Shown here: positions 1-12,680 of the stretch, one piece after another
How positions within the stretch are numbered: the first letter of the stretch is position 1
Layout of the letters: each line of letters opens with the position of its first letter
DNA from: Typhlomys cinereus
Lineage: Eukaryota; Chordata; Mammalia; Rodentia; Platacanthomyidae
Direction: 5' to 3'
DNA: 64,000 nt
Assembly (NCBI GenBank): GCA_023101885.1
Contig: JALPQD010000044.1
Location: 1,240,001-1,304,000, forward strand
Notes under the pieces: model-generated
Databases searched by the model: none
The model's input: only the letters and a program-made list of their open reading frames with translations
Told to the model about the DNA's origin: nothing
Program-made: the position numbers and the translations under genes

Positions 1-435
1 ATAAACCCTGTAACAGATTTGCTCAGCAATCCCAGACAAGGGCATTTCATGTCCACACATCAAGGTGATATGCCATGTGGGGTACCTGTCACTCTTCTTA
101 ATGGAGCATCTTATTAACAACTCTTAGAAGACCAGCAAAATGCACCATTATGGGCTATTGAAAATTAGCAACATAAAAAAGACATTTCTTGGGATTTATC
201 TAAATGCTCATAGGGGGATGCTCAAAATGGTTTTGAAATGAAAAAAAGATATTAAAAAAAGACATTAAAGCTTGCTTTGTTTCCTGTTTTAATATGAGCA
301 ATTTCAATAAAAATTATTGCTACTAATATATTTTAGACTATCCAGAGAAAAATCCACAAATACATAAAGCTATAATTAATAATAGAAACTTGCTAAATGA
401 CTGTCTTCCTAGAAAAATAATATTTGAAAATACTG

Positions 436-560
436 TTGTGGGGTTGGCAAGATGATTTAAACAATAAAGACATCTGTGCTCAAACCTGGTGACCTGAGTT
501 TGATCGCTGGAGCCCTCAAAGTGGAAGAAGAGAACCAACGTTTGAAAATAGTTTCTTGAT
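436..560 (+). mobile_element. tRNA-derived SINE, B2-like
   Basis: The segment ggggttggcaagatgattta, then gacctgagtttgatcgctgg, carries box-A- and box-B-like motifs. A CT-rich tail follows. Confidence 0.6.
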
Positions 561-575
561 CCCCATATGTGTGTT

Positions 576-580
576 GTGGC

Positions 581-617
<37 letters not shown>

Positions 618-665
618 TCCTCTTCCTTTTTCTCCTCTTCCTCTTCCTTCTTCTTCCTCCCTCTC
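576..665. repeat. (CT)n and pyrimidine tract
   Basis: CT repeat followed by CTT/CCT-rich sequence, forming the tail of the SINE at 436-560. Confidence 0.9.
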
Positions 666-689
666 ATGTATAAGGTCAGATATCCGCTC

Positions 690-1190
690 AAACATCCCTC
701 CCCAAATTAGAGAAATTTAATCTACCGATATTTTCCCCAAACTGGTACTACTGTCCCTTAGTTCTCTCTTCTTGGGCTTTGACAAAATCACTCATCCCAA
801 CACTGAAGGAAACAAGTGAATCACTATAAATCACTAGCTATCTGGGCTCTGGCATGTATCCAGTCATCGGGAGAGGAAATCATGGATGTGGAAGAAATGA
901 CTCATTTGAGAACCACTAGTAACAGTGTCCAATCAGTAAGCAAGGACGACAGGCTTCTTTCTCTAAGAAATGTGCTTTATGTACTGTACATTTTGTTACT
1001 AATAACCATTCCAATAAGCTAAAACAAAATGGATGCAAAGTAATAATGCTGCACGACAAGGCAGGCTTTGGTCTTTCTCAGTTTAAATCCAAACACTGCC
1101 ACATCCAGCTGACTCACCTCAAGTAAGTTACTTAGAGACAATTACTTTGCAGTGGCTTTCTTAACTATAAAATGGGAAGCACAATCATAT
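690..1190. other. no gene seen
   Basis: Unique-looking AT-rich sequence. The 68-codon frame at 816-1022 has no support. The first 435 bases of the window are similar. Confidence 0.5.
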
Positions 1191-1194
1191 GCTC

Positions 1195-1615
1195 CCTTGT
1201 AGCACTACCGATTCAGGGAGGCCCTAGCCTGGCTCCTGAACTCAAGACAAGCCTGGACATACAGACATGCCCCGGACATGTCCCAACAAAGGACCATACA
1301 GGCAGAGGGATGAACCACCAATAGGAAGTGGCATCTAACCTGCACCTGCAATGGACACCTAGTAAACAGTTAAATGACTGGTGGCTGGGACCCCCCCCCC
1401 AAAAGAGATGGCAACACCTGATTGGACCTTGACCCTATATAAGCCCAAATGTCCTTAATGACTCTGAATCTGCTGGCATCTTGTCCACTGCTGCTTCTCA
1501 CCTGATTCTGGGGGTCTGGTGGTGACCCCGTCACTGGCTCGCCTATTCGCCTTGAGCCTCAAAGCCCCGCTGTTTCCCCATCCTCCCCCCAGCTGGCCTG
1601 GCAGGGGATACACCA
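1195..1615 (+). mobile_element. LTR-like element, probably a solo LTR
   Basis: The segment starts TGTAGCACTACC, contains TATATAAGCC at 1435-1444 with ATTGG just upstream, then has a C-rich R/U5-like part (GGGGGTCTGGTGGTGACCCC) and ends near CACCAACA. The order of signals fits a retroviral LTR. No internal retroviral sequence or clear target duplication was seen. Confidence 0.5.
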
Positions 1616-1794
1616 ACACTACCTAATGGATTTACTTAAAGATTAGGGGAGCTAATAGATGTGATACACTTAGAAGAGATTTGGAGAAGAGTGCAAGATA
1701 GAGATATTATAGTTATTATGGTCTTAAACACATCCCTGAAAATATAAACAGAAAATAGTGTGACATGTCAAAAAAAAAAAAAAAAAAACAGGTC

Positions 1795-2105
1795 ACTGTT
1801 CTAGTTTGCATATTGTGATAAATTCACAACCAAATCACTTAGAGGAACAAACAGACTTTACTCTTCTGTTTGTAGGTTATGTTTCTTGCCTACCTTGGCA
1901 GAAGAGCTCATGCTGACAACCAAGGGCTGAGGAAAATGACAATACCATACTTACAGAGATTGCTGATAGAGGGGCAAACTTCCTCACTTGCCAGAATGCT
2001 GCATGCCAACATGCCAAAGAATGACAACTAACTGAATCAGCTTCCTCCATCTTATTTATCTCCACCCAATACACACTTCCCATTTCACTTAGATACTCTC
2101 CTGAA
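1795..2105 (+). repeat. repeat family P, divergent copy
   Basis: The segment starting ctagtttgcatattgtgata, through gaggaacaaacagacttta to the tcttatttatctccaccc region, follows the family P layout with much divergence. Confidence 0.35.
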
Positions 2106-2109
2106 GACT

Positions 2110-2176
2110 TTCTTTTTTGTTTGTTTGTTTACTCATGAAAAAATTCTTCTTCTTATTTATTTATTTCTTTATTTCT

Positions 2177-2207
<31 letters not shown>

Positions 2208-2695
2208 TTTTTCCACTCACGCAAACATAATAGGTACCCCTGTCCCCTCCCTCCACTCCCTCTGTGGCCCTCCCTGCTCCCGTCCCCCTTTTCTTCTTCC
2301 TTTGCCCCCTCTCTCCCTTTCTCCCAGTGCCTCCTCCCCCCATCCCTGGAGCATCCTTTAATGTATATATCAAACTTTCCTCTGGGTCCTCCTCTTTGAT
2401 GAGGACCTCAGTGGCATTTCCTAGAACTCTTTCTTGTGTTCCCCTTAAGTATAGGAACACTATTGTGACTGTTAATCCCTTGCTTCTAAGGATCCTAGTG
2501 CCTTTAGTCCATGCTAGATTTTGAGGGGTCAATGATATGTTGGTCATTGAGCAGATCATGTAGAGTCCTATTATAATTGCTTTGGCCCTAACTTGTGTGG
2601 AGTATCTTGCATATCATGACTCCTCCTATCCTTGTGCTCTTACAATCTTACCGCCCCTCTCTTCCGCAAATTTCCCTGAGCTTCTTGAAGGCTTT
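2110..2695 (-). mobile_element. 5'-truncated L1 3' UTR fragment
   Basis: The segment from 2215 to 2690 aligns by eye with 7815-8285 in the L1 3' UTR (AATAGGTAC, GGCCCTAAC and TGTGGAGTATCTTGCA are shared). A TTTA-rich tail lies at the low-coordinate side, so it is a minus-strand, 5'-truncated copy of the same family. Confidence 0.8.
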
Positions 2696-2699
2696 CTTA

Positions 2700-3680
2700 A
2701 GGCTTGCCTTAACTGTTGATTCCTTGTAGATATGCTCAGAACTTAAGTTGTCAATCTGACACCTATACCTAACCAGAACAGGTGTTTCTCACGGGCCAGA
2801 ATAGTTGAGAGTGGAGACAGGAAAACTTTGCAGGTCCAGAACACACCAGAAGCCAAGCAGGTTCATCCCAGTGGAATTCCAATATTTGATGACTCTTCCC
2901 CACAGTGACAGAGTTCAACCAAGGATAACAGAAGCTAGATCAAGTCAGAAGACATTTTTCTCATTCTTTATCAGATTTTGATATACTCCTAATACTGATT
3001 TTTAGACTACATTGAATATAAATATTCTTTGACAGAAATCTAAATTAAAAATGAAAAAAGATGCATTTGCATACCTAAGGAGATTTTTAAACTATACCAT
3101 TTCTTTTTAATCAGGAAAGAAAGATATACTACTTGTTAAATCCTACCATAGCTATATCTGGAACCCAGCACTCTACTTGATATTACATGAGTGGCAACCA
3201 AAGTTTCCATCATCTAAGATCATCAGAGAGAATGAATGAAATTAATACTATAATATTTCATTCTACTTCTTTCTATAATTCCTTGAATGACTTGGGGAAG
3301 AAAACATTAGTTTTTATTTGGTACCTTGTCTTGGCAAGCAAGCCATTTTAGCCTTCTTCCATCAGCAAGACACAGTTGGCCATTATCAATAAACTATGGA
3401 ATTCAGTAAGATACATTATAGGTAAATATAATCTCCAAAGTGTAAAGGTACTAGGAAAAAAATGGGAAAAAGCTTCACAACATTGGCCTAGTCAATGATC
3501 TCTCTGCACATGACCAGAGATGTATGGAGACTGAAATGCAGAAGCCGGAAAAGGAGTTACAGCAAACAACGGACCTTCTACATACAGGAGGAATCAATCT
3601 AGAGAGATTATTTGTCAACCTTACTTAAAAGGAAGTAAGATTCAAGTTATATAAAACCCTATACGATAGCAAGTGTAACA
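2700..3680. other. no gene seen
   Basis: AT-rich sequence between repeats, with a fragment near 2745-2900 that may belong to family Q. No frame or splice pattern is supported. Confidence 0.5.
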
Positions 3681-3682
3681 GT

Positions 3683-4035
3683 TACTCTTAACTATTGCTG
3701 TAAGAGAGCACCAAAAGTCAAGCAACTTAAGAGAGAAAGGGAGGTTTATTCAGCTTATGGTTCCAGAGGGGAGACAGTTTCTCATGGCAGAGGTAGCATG
3801 GCTAGCTGGCCAAAGCTGGAAGAGGCTAAGTTACTGCAGACATCTTGGAAGTTGAGAGCTGCACACTGCCTACAGCAAAGGCAGACTTCTCCTGAAGGTA
3901 GGGTGGGACTAATCCACCTCAAGGCCCACCCCTTGTGACTGCCTTCCTCCAGCAAGGCTCCGCTCTCAAGATACCATGACCTTGCCAAAGACATGAGACT
4001 GTGGGGGACACATTTCAAACCATGATAATGGCAAG
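3683..4035 (+). repeat. medium repeat family P (putative non-autonomous DNA element)
   Basis: It starts gttactcttaactattgctg and ends near caaaccatgataatgg. The same family appears at 1795-2105, 4435-4765 and 21745-22075 in this orientation, and inverted at 32640-32965, 53700-54165 and 63770-64000. It resembles a rodent repeat I remember, but I cannot name it securely. Confidence 0.6.
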
Positions 4036-4434
4036 TAAACAAACAGTCCAGTTAAAAATCAGGTGGAAGATCTCAATAGACATTGTTCAAAGGACAAACA
4101 AATTACCCATCATGCATGTGGAAAATGATGAACACCAACAATCATTTAGGAGATGCAAATTAAGGCCACAGGAAATACCATTCTGCATTATGTAACAATG
4201 CATATTTTCCAGAAGATCCTCTTGGAAAGGACACTGCTGTTAGGAATGTAGATTGGTACAAATATTACTTACACAAAAGAGTTTTTCAAAATCTTCAAAT
4301 AGAATTACTATATTATCCTGCTAGCCCCTTTCTGGGTATATTATCAAAGGCATTGAAATCAAGATCTCAAAAAAGATTACTGCCTCCTCATGCTCATCAG
4401 AGCATTAAAGCCGAGTCCATGTGCTCTGGTTTTC

Positions 4435-4765
4435 ATTACCCATTGCTGCATCAAAATGCCTGACCCAAGCAACTTAGGGGAACAAAGCATTTATTTGTTA
4501 GCTCAAGATTTCATGTTAAAGTCCATCATAGCAAGACAGTCATAGCAGCAGGAGCTGAAGGAGTTAGTCAATCACATTCATGAGAAAAACAGTCTGTGTA
4601 TATTCATCTGCCAGGGAATGTCCCACCTGTTATTGACTGGTTCTTCCACATCAATTATGTAATCAACACAATCCCTTCTAGGCATGCCCAGAACATATCT
4701 GTGAGAGGGTCTGAAGACCTTCATCCTAAGTGTCAGGCAGACAGTTAGTACTAACCACCACACTA
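4435..4765 (+). repeat. repeat family P, divergent copy
   Basis: cccattgctgcatcaaaatg, then aggggaacaaagcatttatt and catcatagcaagacagtcat, follows the family P order. Confidence 0.45.
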
Positions 4766-4769
4766 TGGG

Positions 4770-6500
4770 AATAACCTAAATGTCAATTGGTGGATAATTG
4801 GGAAAAGAAATTGTAGAACATGTATACCACAGACTATCATTTAGCCTTTATAAAGGAAATCCTTTCATTTTGACATTAGTGAGTCTGGAAGACAGTGTGC
4901 TAAATGAAATAAGCCAGACACAGGAAAAAGGACACTGAATAGTCTCACATCAGAATCTGAAAGAGTCAGACACACAGAAGTAGCTAGAATGCTGGCCAAA
5001 GGGTCTCTCTTCAGAGAGACAAGATGAACAGTATATATCATACTGGCACAGACATCAATAAGGTATTATATATACATGAAAATTGCTGAGAGAATAGATC
5101 TTGAAGTGTCTTATCACCATAATACAATTGTAGGAGGTGATGTACAGATTAATTAGCTTGATTTCATCCCACAATGTAGTCAAGTATCAAAATAAAATAA
5201 ATTGACTGTATCTTAATAAACTTGGAGAGAGGAAAGAGTCCCTGAAGTAATTTTCAGAGAGAGAATATTTGTTTAGTTGAGAGAGAGCAGCCACACATGT
5301 GCCACAACGTGCATGCGAATGTCAGAGGAAAACTATGGGAAACTAGTTCTTTCTTTCCATCTTGTAAACCGACAGGATTAAAGTTCACGTTGCTAGGTTT
5401 TCAAGCTGGCACCTTTACCAGCTGAGCCATCTCACTGGCCCAGTAACCAACATAGTAAAGTCACTTGCCACCAGTATAAAAATAAGGACACCTGAGGAGA
5501 ACCTGGAGGTGCATATTATTTTAACTCATTTAATATCCAGGTACTTATCTGGGAATGTTCTCTTCAAATCAGCTGACTTTTATAACAATCATAATTTACT
5601 AGTATTTTGTCAGTAAACGTAAATTTTTATTAATAGTTCTATAATTTTTAGTGGAACCTTCTGCTCATTTGAGAAGTCTTGATGATCTTCCTAATTAATT
5701 CCTTTCTCAAAAATTCTTCTTTTGTACTAAAGGAGCTATTTTTAATCTTTAAAAAAGATTTGACAAAATTATACATTTTGAGATAATTGGCTTCAGTATT
5801 TGCATTTAAAATTTAAATATTCTTCCAGCTTTGCTTTCCTTAAATGATTCTTTCTAATGACATTTCTTTTAAAATATTAATAAGTCTGTGGGAAGTTCTG
5901 GAAACAGAATTTACAAGCAGGATATAGGGAAAAGTCAGATTTACTCTGTATTTTTAAATTATGGTTAGGAAAAGGGAAATGATCAAGCCGATGTCTCAGC
6001 AAAACAGTGTTTTCTACATGGTGATATTTAGATAAATGACTCTCATGGAACATTCCAGTTAGGACTTGGAGATGCATTCATGACTTAGGGTCTCTTCATT
6101 GCAACCACCTCTGGATCCTGGATCTCTACTTGTTGGAATGCTTCAGGGTCCAAACTCAGAATCATGCTCTAGGGAGATTCAATCCACAGGTGATTCTGTA
6201 CAGAGACATTGCTACAAAACTCCCTTTAGTCTGTGAATGATTCTACAGCATATATTTTCAGTACAAATCATTTCCTGAACTTCAGAATCAGAGACTCACC
6301 ATCTCTACAGGTATCTCCACATTGTAGTTGCCTTCATGTTATTACACACAAAACTCTATCTCAAAACTCCTCTTCCAATCTTCCCATCTCAAAAAAGAGC
6401 CCACTCAAATATGCAGGACCACCAGGGCTTCACTCCCTCAGCCCCATATTACGGTGCCTCCTAGCCTCTGTCATTCCTTGCCGATGTCATTTTTGCCTGA
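4770..6500. other. no gene seen (apart from one SINE)
   Basis: AT-rich sequence, apart from the SINE at 5275-5445. The segment 4840-5140 looks like an old LINE tail (an AAATGAAATAAGCCAGACACAG-type string) but is too degraded to assign. Confidence 0.45.
5275..5445 (-). mobile_element. B2/B3-type SINE, minus orientation
   Basis: Read on the minus strand it begins gggccagtgagatggctcag and continues ctggtaaaggtgccagcttg, the tRNA-like head of B2/B3 elements. Confidence 0.7.
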
Positions 6501-6509
6501 ACTACTGCA

Positions 6510-6672
6510 AACTCCAAATGACCAGTGTTCTCCCCTCCCTTCTTCTCCCCACAACTCCCCTCCCTCAACCCTTCCTTCTTCTCTCCTCTATTCTCCTCTT
6601 CTCATTTCTCTTTTTCTCTTCTCTCCATTATCTTCTCTCCTTCTCCTCCTATTCCTTTTTCTTCTTCTCTCT
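6510..6672. repeat. pyrimidine-rich tract
   Basis: About 160 bp almost purely C and T on the plus strand. Open frames over it are compositional. Confidence 0.8.
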
Positions 6673-6777
6673 TACCTGGGACTATATCAGACACAAGAAG
6701 GATCACAAGTAATTCTATTAAATTTGGCCATGCCAGTCTTTCATTTCTCAAAGATACACAGGAGCTAGATCGATCAG

Positions 6778-6780
6778 TCT

Positions 6781-6818
<38 letters not shown>

Positions 6819-6903
6819 GATAAAAAATAAAACCATTAGATATTGAAAAAAATAGATGATAGATAGATAGATAGGTAGATAGGTAGATAGGTAGATAGGT
6901 AGG

Positions 6904-6952
<49 letters not shown>

Positions 6953-7079
6953 GGATGGATGGATGGATGGACGGATGGACAGATGGACGGATAGACGGAC
7001 GGACGGACGGACGGACGGACGGACGGACGGACGGACAGCTAGCTAGCTAGCTAGCTAGCTAGCTAGCTAGCTAGCTAGC

Positions 7080-7110
<31 letters not shown>

Positions 7111-7217
7111 GCAGATAGGTAGGCAGATAGGTAGGCAGATGGATAGATAGATGGATGGATGGATGGATGGATGGATAGATAGATGGATAGATGGATGGAT
7201 GGATGGATGGATGGATG

Positions 7218-7278
<61 letters not shown>

Positions 7279-7280
7279 GC

Positions 7281-7334
<54 letters not shown>

Positions 7335-7360
7335 GTAGATAGGTAGATAGGTAGGTAGAT
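6778..7360. repeat. compound tetranucleotide satellite (GATA/GATG/GACG/AGCT)
   Basis: About 580 bp of tetranucleotides: GATA blocks, GGAT blocks, a GACG run (6985-7033), then a self-complementary AGCT run (about 7034-7083), returning to GATA/GGAT. All long open frames here (IYLS repeats) are by-products of the repeat. Confidence 0.95.
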
Positions 7361-7364
7361 TTCT

Positions 7365-7760
7365 ACCCTGACTCCTTTCCTGTATCATTTCTGGTCATTT
7401 TTATCTCACTGACTCCTCTAACTGCCTTGGACACTTGAAAACTTGTCACTCACTTGGTGCCTTTGATTAGGTGTTCAGTGTCTGAAACCCCCTGATACTG
7501 GCTATGATGTCTGGTTCCATGCCTGCATGGGCAGGGCAGCTTTGCCAGGACAGTTTGTGGAGATTCACTGGTAAAGGAAACTAACATGAGACAATCTGCC
7601 TCGTTTGAGCTTTATTAGAACAAAGGTCCTTGTGGCCACAGGAGCCATGGCTTGGCCTGAAGATGGGAAAGATTAGAATAGACAACAGCCTACAGTGGGA
7701 GACAGCCACTGTGGACAATGTGGCAGGGGTGGATCTGAAACCTTATCTGCAGAGCCCTCT
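7365..7760. other. no gene seen; L1 insertion flank
   Basis: Unique sequence leading to the first copy of the L1 target duplication. Confidence 0.5.
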
Positions 7761-8839
7761 GGGTGAAAGTTACTTCTTTTTTTTTCTTTTTTTTTTATAT
7801 ATTTTTAATTATTTCAGCTCATACAAACTTAATAGGTACACCACTTCCCTCGCTCCCTCCTCCTCCCCCTGAACCCTCTGCTCCCCCTCCCCCTCCCCTC
7901 ACCCCTCCCTCCCCATCCCCCAGTGCCTTCTGCCCCAATTCCCAGAGAGTCCTTTCTTGTGCATGACTGACTCTCCTCTGGGCCCTCCTCTCCGATGACG
8001 TACAAGGACCCAGTGGTATTTCCCTGAATCCTTTTCCGTGTTCCCCTTAAGCCTAGGAACACTACTGTGGCTGTCAATACCTTGCCTCCAAGGATCTTGG
8101 TGCCTTTAGCAGATGCTAGACTTTGTGAGGTCAATAGTGTGTTGGACATTTCGCAGGGCATGCAAAGTCCAATTATGATGGCTTCGGCCCTAACCTGTGT
8201 GGAGTATCTTGCAAACCATTGCTCCTCCCATTCTTTTGCTCTTACACTCTTACCGCCCCGTCTTCCGCAAATGTCCCTGAGCTTCAGGATGGGGAGAGAT
8301 TAGTCTGGCCTAGTTCTAGGTGGTTGATACAGAGTCTCTGAAGTTCTGGATTGTGGTTTGTTGATTTTCTTTTGCAGTGTTGTTGCTCCTGCAATGCCCT
8401 TCACTCCATCCTACTGGGCACTGTATGTCACCCCCTGGGCAGAGACAAAAAGCTGTGAAACTGGAGTCTTATTATAAGAGCACATTCAAGGGTAGATGTA
8501 ATAAAGGTAGGAAACCTCAGTGAGGGAGGGGTCAATCACCCATTTGCAAAATGGTTATTTTTATCTGCCAGACTATATGCCCTCCCCTTCTGGTGAGATC
8601 ATACCCCCTCAGTTATAAATGATCAGGAACGAACGTCTATGAACTTAACCAGGTGTCTCATTACTTACTTGCAGTCCTTGATGGAGGCCTATTTTCTCTA
8701 CTGTAACCTGGTCACTTCTCTCCTTGTTTCTGGTGTGGCCCTCCAACCCCATCCCTCCTATTCATAATCCTTGCAATTACTGTAGGTAATACATAGATTT
8801 ACCTATGAGTGTCTCAAGGTGGGCTGGGTGGGTTTGGTA

Positions 8840-11800
8840 CTAGGAGCCACCTATGAGGGAGTAAATATGGTGCTTAATTTTCTGGGTTTGGGATACTTCA
8901 CTTAATATAATTGTTTCTAATGACATCCATTTCCCGGCAAATTCCATTAATTCATCATTTTTGATGGCTGAGTAGTACTCCATTGTATAGATGTGCCACA
9001 GTTTCCTTATCCACTTGTCCACTGTTGGACATTTTGGGTTGATTCCATGTCTTTGCTATTGTAAACAGTGCTGCTATGAACATGGTCGTGCTTGTGCTAT
9101 TGAGGTGAATTTTTGCTGTCTGGGGGGTTATTCCCAAAAGTGGAATAGAAGGGTCATATGGCATTTCAATCTTTAATTTCTTTAAGAATCTCCAGACAGC
9201 TTGCCAGAGTGGCTGTATGAGCCTGCATTCCCACCAGCAATGTAGGAGAATTCCCCTCTCTCCACATCCTCTCCAGCATTTGTTGTTCTTTGTATTGTGG
9301 ATTTTTGCCATCCTGACCGGGGTGATGGCTAAAGAAGTAGAGCATTTTTGAAGATATTTGTTAGACATTTTAATTTCATCCCTGGTAAAGTTTCCTTTAA
9401 GTTCCAGAGTCCATTTTTTAATTGGGCCATTGGTTTCCTTGGTGTTTAGTTTTCTAAGTTCTTTGTGCACTCTGGACAGTAGAGCTCTATCAGATATGTG
9501 GTTAGTGAAGATTTTCTCCCATTCTGTGGGTTGCCTTTGAGCTCGTGTTACAATCTCTTTATCTGAACAGAAGCTCTTTAATTTCACAAGATCCCAACTG
9601 TTGAGAGTTGGTAGCAGTGACTGTGCCATTGGATATCTGTTTAGGAAATGTTGGCCTAGCCCAATCAGCTTGAGGGAGTTCCCTATCCTTTCAACTATGG
9701 TTTTTATAGTCTCTGTCCTTATATCAAGGTCCTTGATCCATTTGGAATGAAGTCTTGTACATGGTGACAAGTACGGGTCCACCTTTAATCTTCTGCATGT
9801 GGAGATCCAGTTTTGCCAGCACCATTTGTTGAAGATGCTGTTCTTTTTCCATTGGATTCTTTGGGCCCCTTTGTCAAAGACCAAATGGGTATAGTTTTGT
9901 GGGCTTATATCTGGGTCTTCAGTCCTTATCCATTGATCTGTGTGTCTATTTTGGAGCCAGTACCAGGCTGTCTTTATAACTATGGATTTGTAGTATAGAC
10001 TTAGGTTTGGCAGTGTTTTTGTTACTCAGGATTGTCTTTGCTATCCTGGGTCTTCTGTGCCTCCATATGAATTTTGAGATTGTTTGGTCATCTTCTTTAA
10101 AGAATTGCTTTGGGATTTTAATTGGTATAGCATTGAATTTGTATATTGCCTTTGGTAGGATGGTCATTTTTACGATGTTTTATCTGCTAATCCAGGAACA
10201 TGGGAGGTCTTTCCACCTTCTGGTGTCTTCTGCAATTTCTTTCTTGAGGGTTTTAAAGTTTTCATTGTAAAGGTCTTTTACCTCCTTGGTTAGGTTTATA
10301 CCAAGGTATTTCATTTTTTTAGGGGCTATAGTAAATGGGATTGTGTCTCTCAAGGCTTTTTCAATTCTTTCATTCTGGGCATATAGGAAGGCCTCTGATT
10401 TTTGCACATTTATTTTGTATCCTGCCACCCTGCTGAACTTCTCAATTAGTTCCAGGAGCTTCCTGGTGGAGTTTTTGGGATCACTCAGCTATAAGATCAT
10501 GTCATCTGCAAATAGGGATAGCTTGACTTCTTCCTTGCCGATTTGAATCACTCTTATGTCCCTTTCTTGTCTTATGGCTTCAGCTAAGACTTCAAGTACA
10601 ATATTTAATAGAAGTGGTGAGAGTGGACAGTCTTGTCTAGTTCCTGATCGAAGTGGGAATGCTTCCAATTGTTCCCCATTGAGCATAATCCTTGCTCTGG
10701 GCTTGTTGTATACAGCTTTTATTATATTGATAAAGGTTCCTTCTATTCCCACTGTCTCTAGCGTTTTGATCATAAAACGCTGTTGGATCTTGTCAAAAGC
10801 TTTTTCTGCATCTATCGAGAGTATCATGTGGTCTTGGACTTTGGACTGGTTTACATGATGAATTACATTTATTGATGTTCGTATGTTGAACCAAACTTGT
10901 GTGCCGGGGATGAAGCCTACTTGGTCCCTGTGAATGATCTTTTTAACATGTTTTTGAATCCGATTTGCTAAGACTTTGTTGAGAATCTTTGCGTCTGTGT
11001 TTATCAGAGAGATCGGCCTATAGTTTTCTTTTTTAAGTGAATCTTTATTAGGTTTTGGGATTAAAACCATATTAGCTTCATAGAAGGAATTTGGTAGTGT
11101 TCCTTCCTTTGCTATTTGATGGAACAGTTTAAGGAGTATTGGTGTTATTAACTCCTTAAATGTCTGGTAGAACTCTGTGCTGAATCCATTTGGTCCAGGA
11201 CATTTTTTGGTGGGAGGATTCGAGATTACTTCCTCAATTTCCTTATATGTTATAGGACTATTTAAATAATTCACAACTCCCTGATTCAATTTAGGTAAGT
11301 TGTGTTTACTTAGAAATTCATCCATCTCTTTTGTGTTGTCAAACTTCACAGAGTATAAGTTTTTGAAATATGATGTTATAATTCTCTGGATTTCTTGGGT
11401 ATCAGTAGTGATAACTCCATGTTCATTTCTAATTTTGTTAATTTGGGTTTTCTCTCTCTTGCTTTTGGTTAATTTAGCTTGGGGTGAATCAATCTTATTG
11501 ATTTTTTCAAAGAACCAGCTTTTTGACTGGTTGATTTTTTCTATCGTTTTCTTAGTCTCGATTTCAGATATTTCTCCCCTTATTTTAGTAATCTCCTCTC
11601 TTCTACTACTTTTGAGATCAGATTGCTCTAGTTTCTCTAAAGCTTTAAGCTGCATTGTTAAGTTGTTTATTTCTGATGTTTCCATTTTTTTTTGATGTAG
11701 GCATTAAGAGCTATGAACTTACCTCTTAGAACAGCTTTCATTGTGTCCCAGAGATTTTGGTAAGTTGTATTTTCATTATCGTTCACTTTCAGGAAATCTT

Positions 11801-12600
11801 GAATTTACTTTTTAATTTCTTCCTGAATCCAGTTCTCATTCAGATCATATTGTTAAGTTTCCAGGAGTTAGTGTATTTTCTCTTGTTTGATGTGTTGTGG
11901 ATGTCCAGCTTTAGGCCGTGGTGGTCTGATAGGGCACAGGTTAGAATTTCAACTTTTTTGTATATGTGTAGATTCGTTTTGTGGCCCAATATGTGATCAA
12001 TCTTGGCGAAAGTTCTGGGTGCTGCTGAGAAAAATGTGTATTCTTTGGTGCGTGGGTGAAAAGTTCGATAGAGATCTGTAAGGTCCATTTCTTTAAGGGT
12101 TTGATTAAGTTCCAAAGTGTCTCTGTTAAGCTTTTGACCTGTTGATCTATCCCATGTTGAGAGGGCGGTATTGAAGTCCCCAAGAATTATCATTTGGGGG
12201 TTGATTTCTTGCTTTAGACGCTGTAGGGTTTTCTTAATGAATGTGGAGGGGCCCGTATTGGGTGCATATATGTTCAGTATTGTGAAGTCTTCTTGGTAAA
12301 TTGTACCTGTGACTAAAATGTAGTATCCATCCGTGTCTCTTATAATTTTTTTGGTTTGAAGTCCACTTTGTTTGATAGCATAGTGGCTACCCCTGCCTAT
12401 TTTCTGCTTCCATTAGCTTGTAGAATTGTTGACCAGCCTTTTATTTTTAGGGCGTGCCTATCTTTTGTGGTGAGATGGGTCTCCTGCAGGCAGCAGATTA
12501 ATGGATTGTGATTTTTAATCTAAGTTTGTAATCTGTGTCTCTTGATTGGTGAGTTAATTCCATTAACATTTAGTGTTATAATGGAGAAACTATTTTTAAT
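8840..12600 (-). pseudogene. L1 ORF2 (endonuclease-reverse transcriptase), several breaks
   Basis: An AP-type endonuclease start is recognisable near 12600-12200 (INSPIKRHRL, CCLQETHL, ILGDFNTALSTW, LSDHHGLKLD). The reverse transcriptase is at about 11685-10489, with [28 protein letters not shown] and the catalytic FADDMIL. The frame stops right after FADDMIL, where a Tyr codon is expected. The C-terminal region follows in separate frames (WRGCGERGILLHCWWEC, zinc-knuckle-like) and ends near 8840. Several stops and frame changes make it inactive. Confidence 0.9.
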
Positions 12601-12680
12601 TCCATACATTTATTATGTTTAGTAGTTTTTATAAGTATATTGCTTCGCTTTTAATGGTGTTATATTTGCCTTCTGTTCTC

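Noticed and set aside
6778..7360. CRISPR-like regular repetition
   Set aside because: Simple tetranucleotide satellite in a mammalian genome; no spacers or cas genes.
7071..7388. 105-codon IYLS-repeat frame
   Set aside because: A translated GATA/GGAT satellite, not a protein gene.
9813..12081. Plus-strand frames inside the L1
   Set aside because: Antisense shadows of L1 ORF2.
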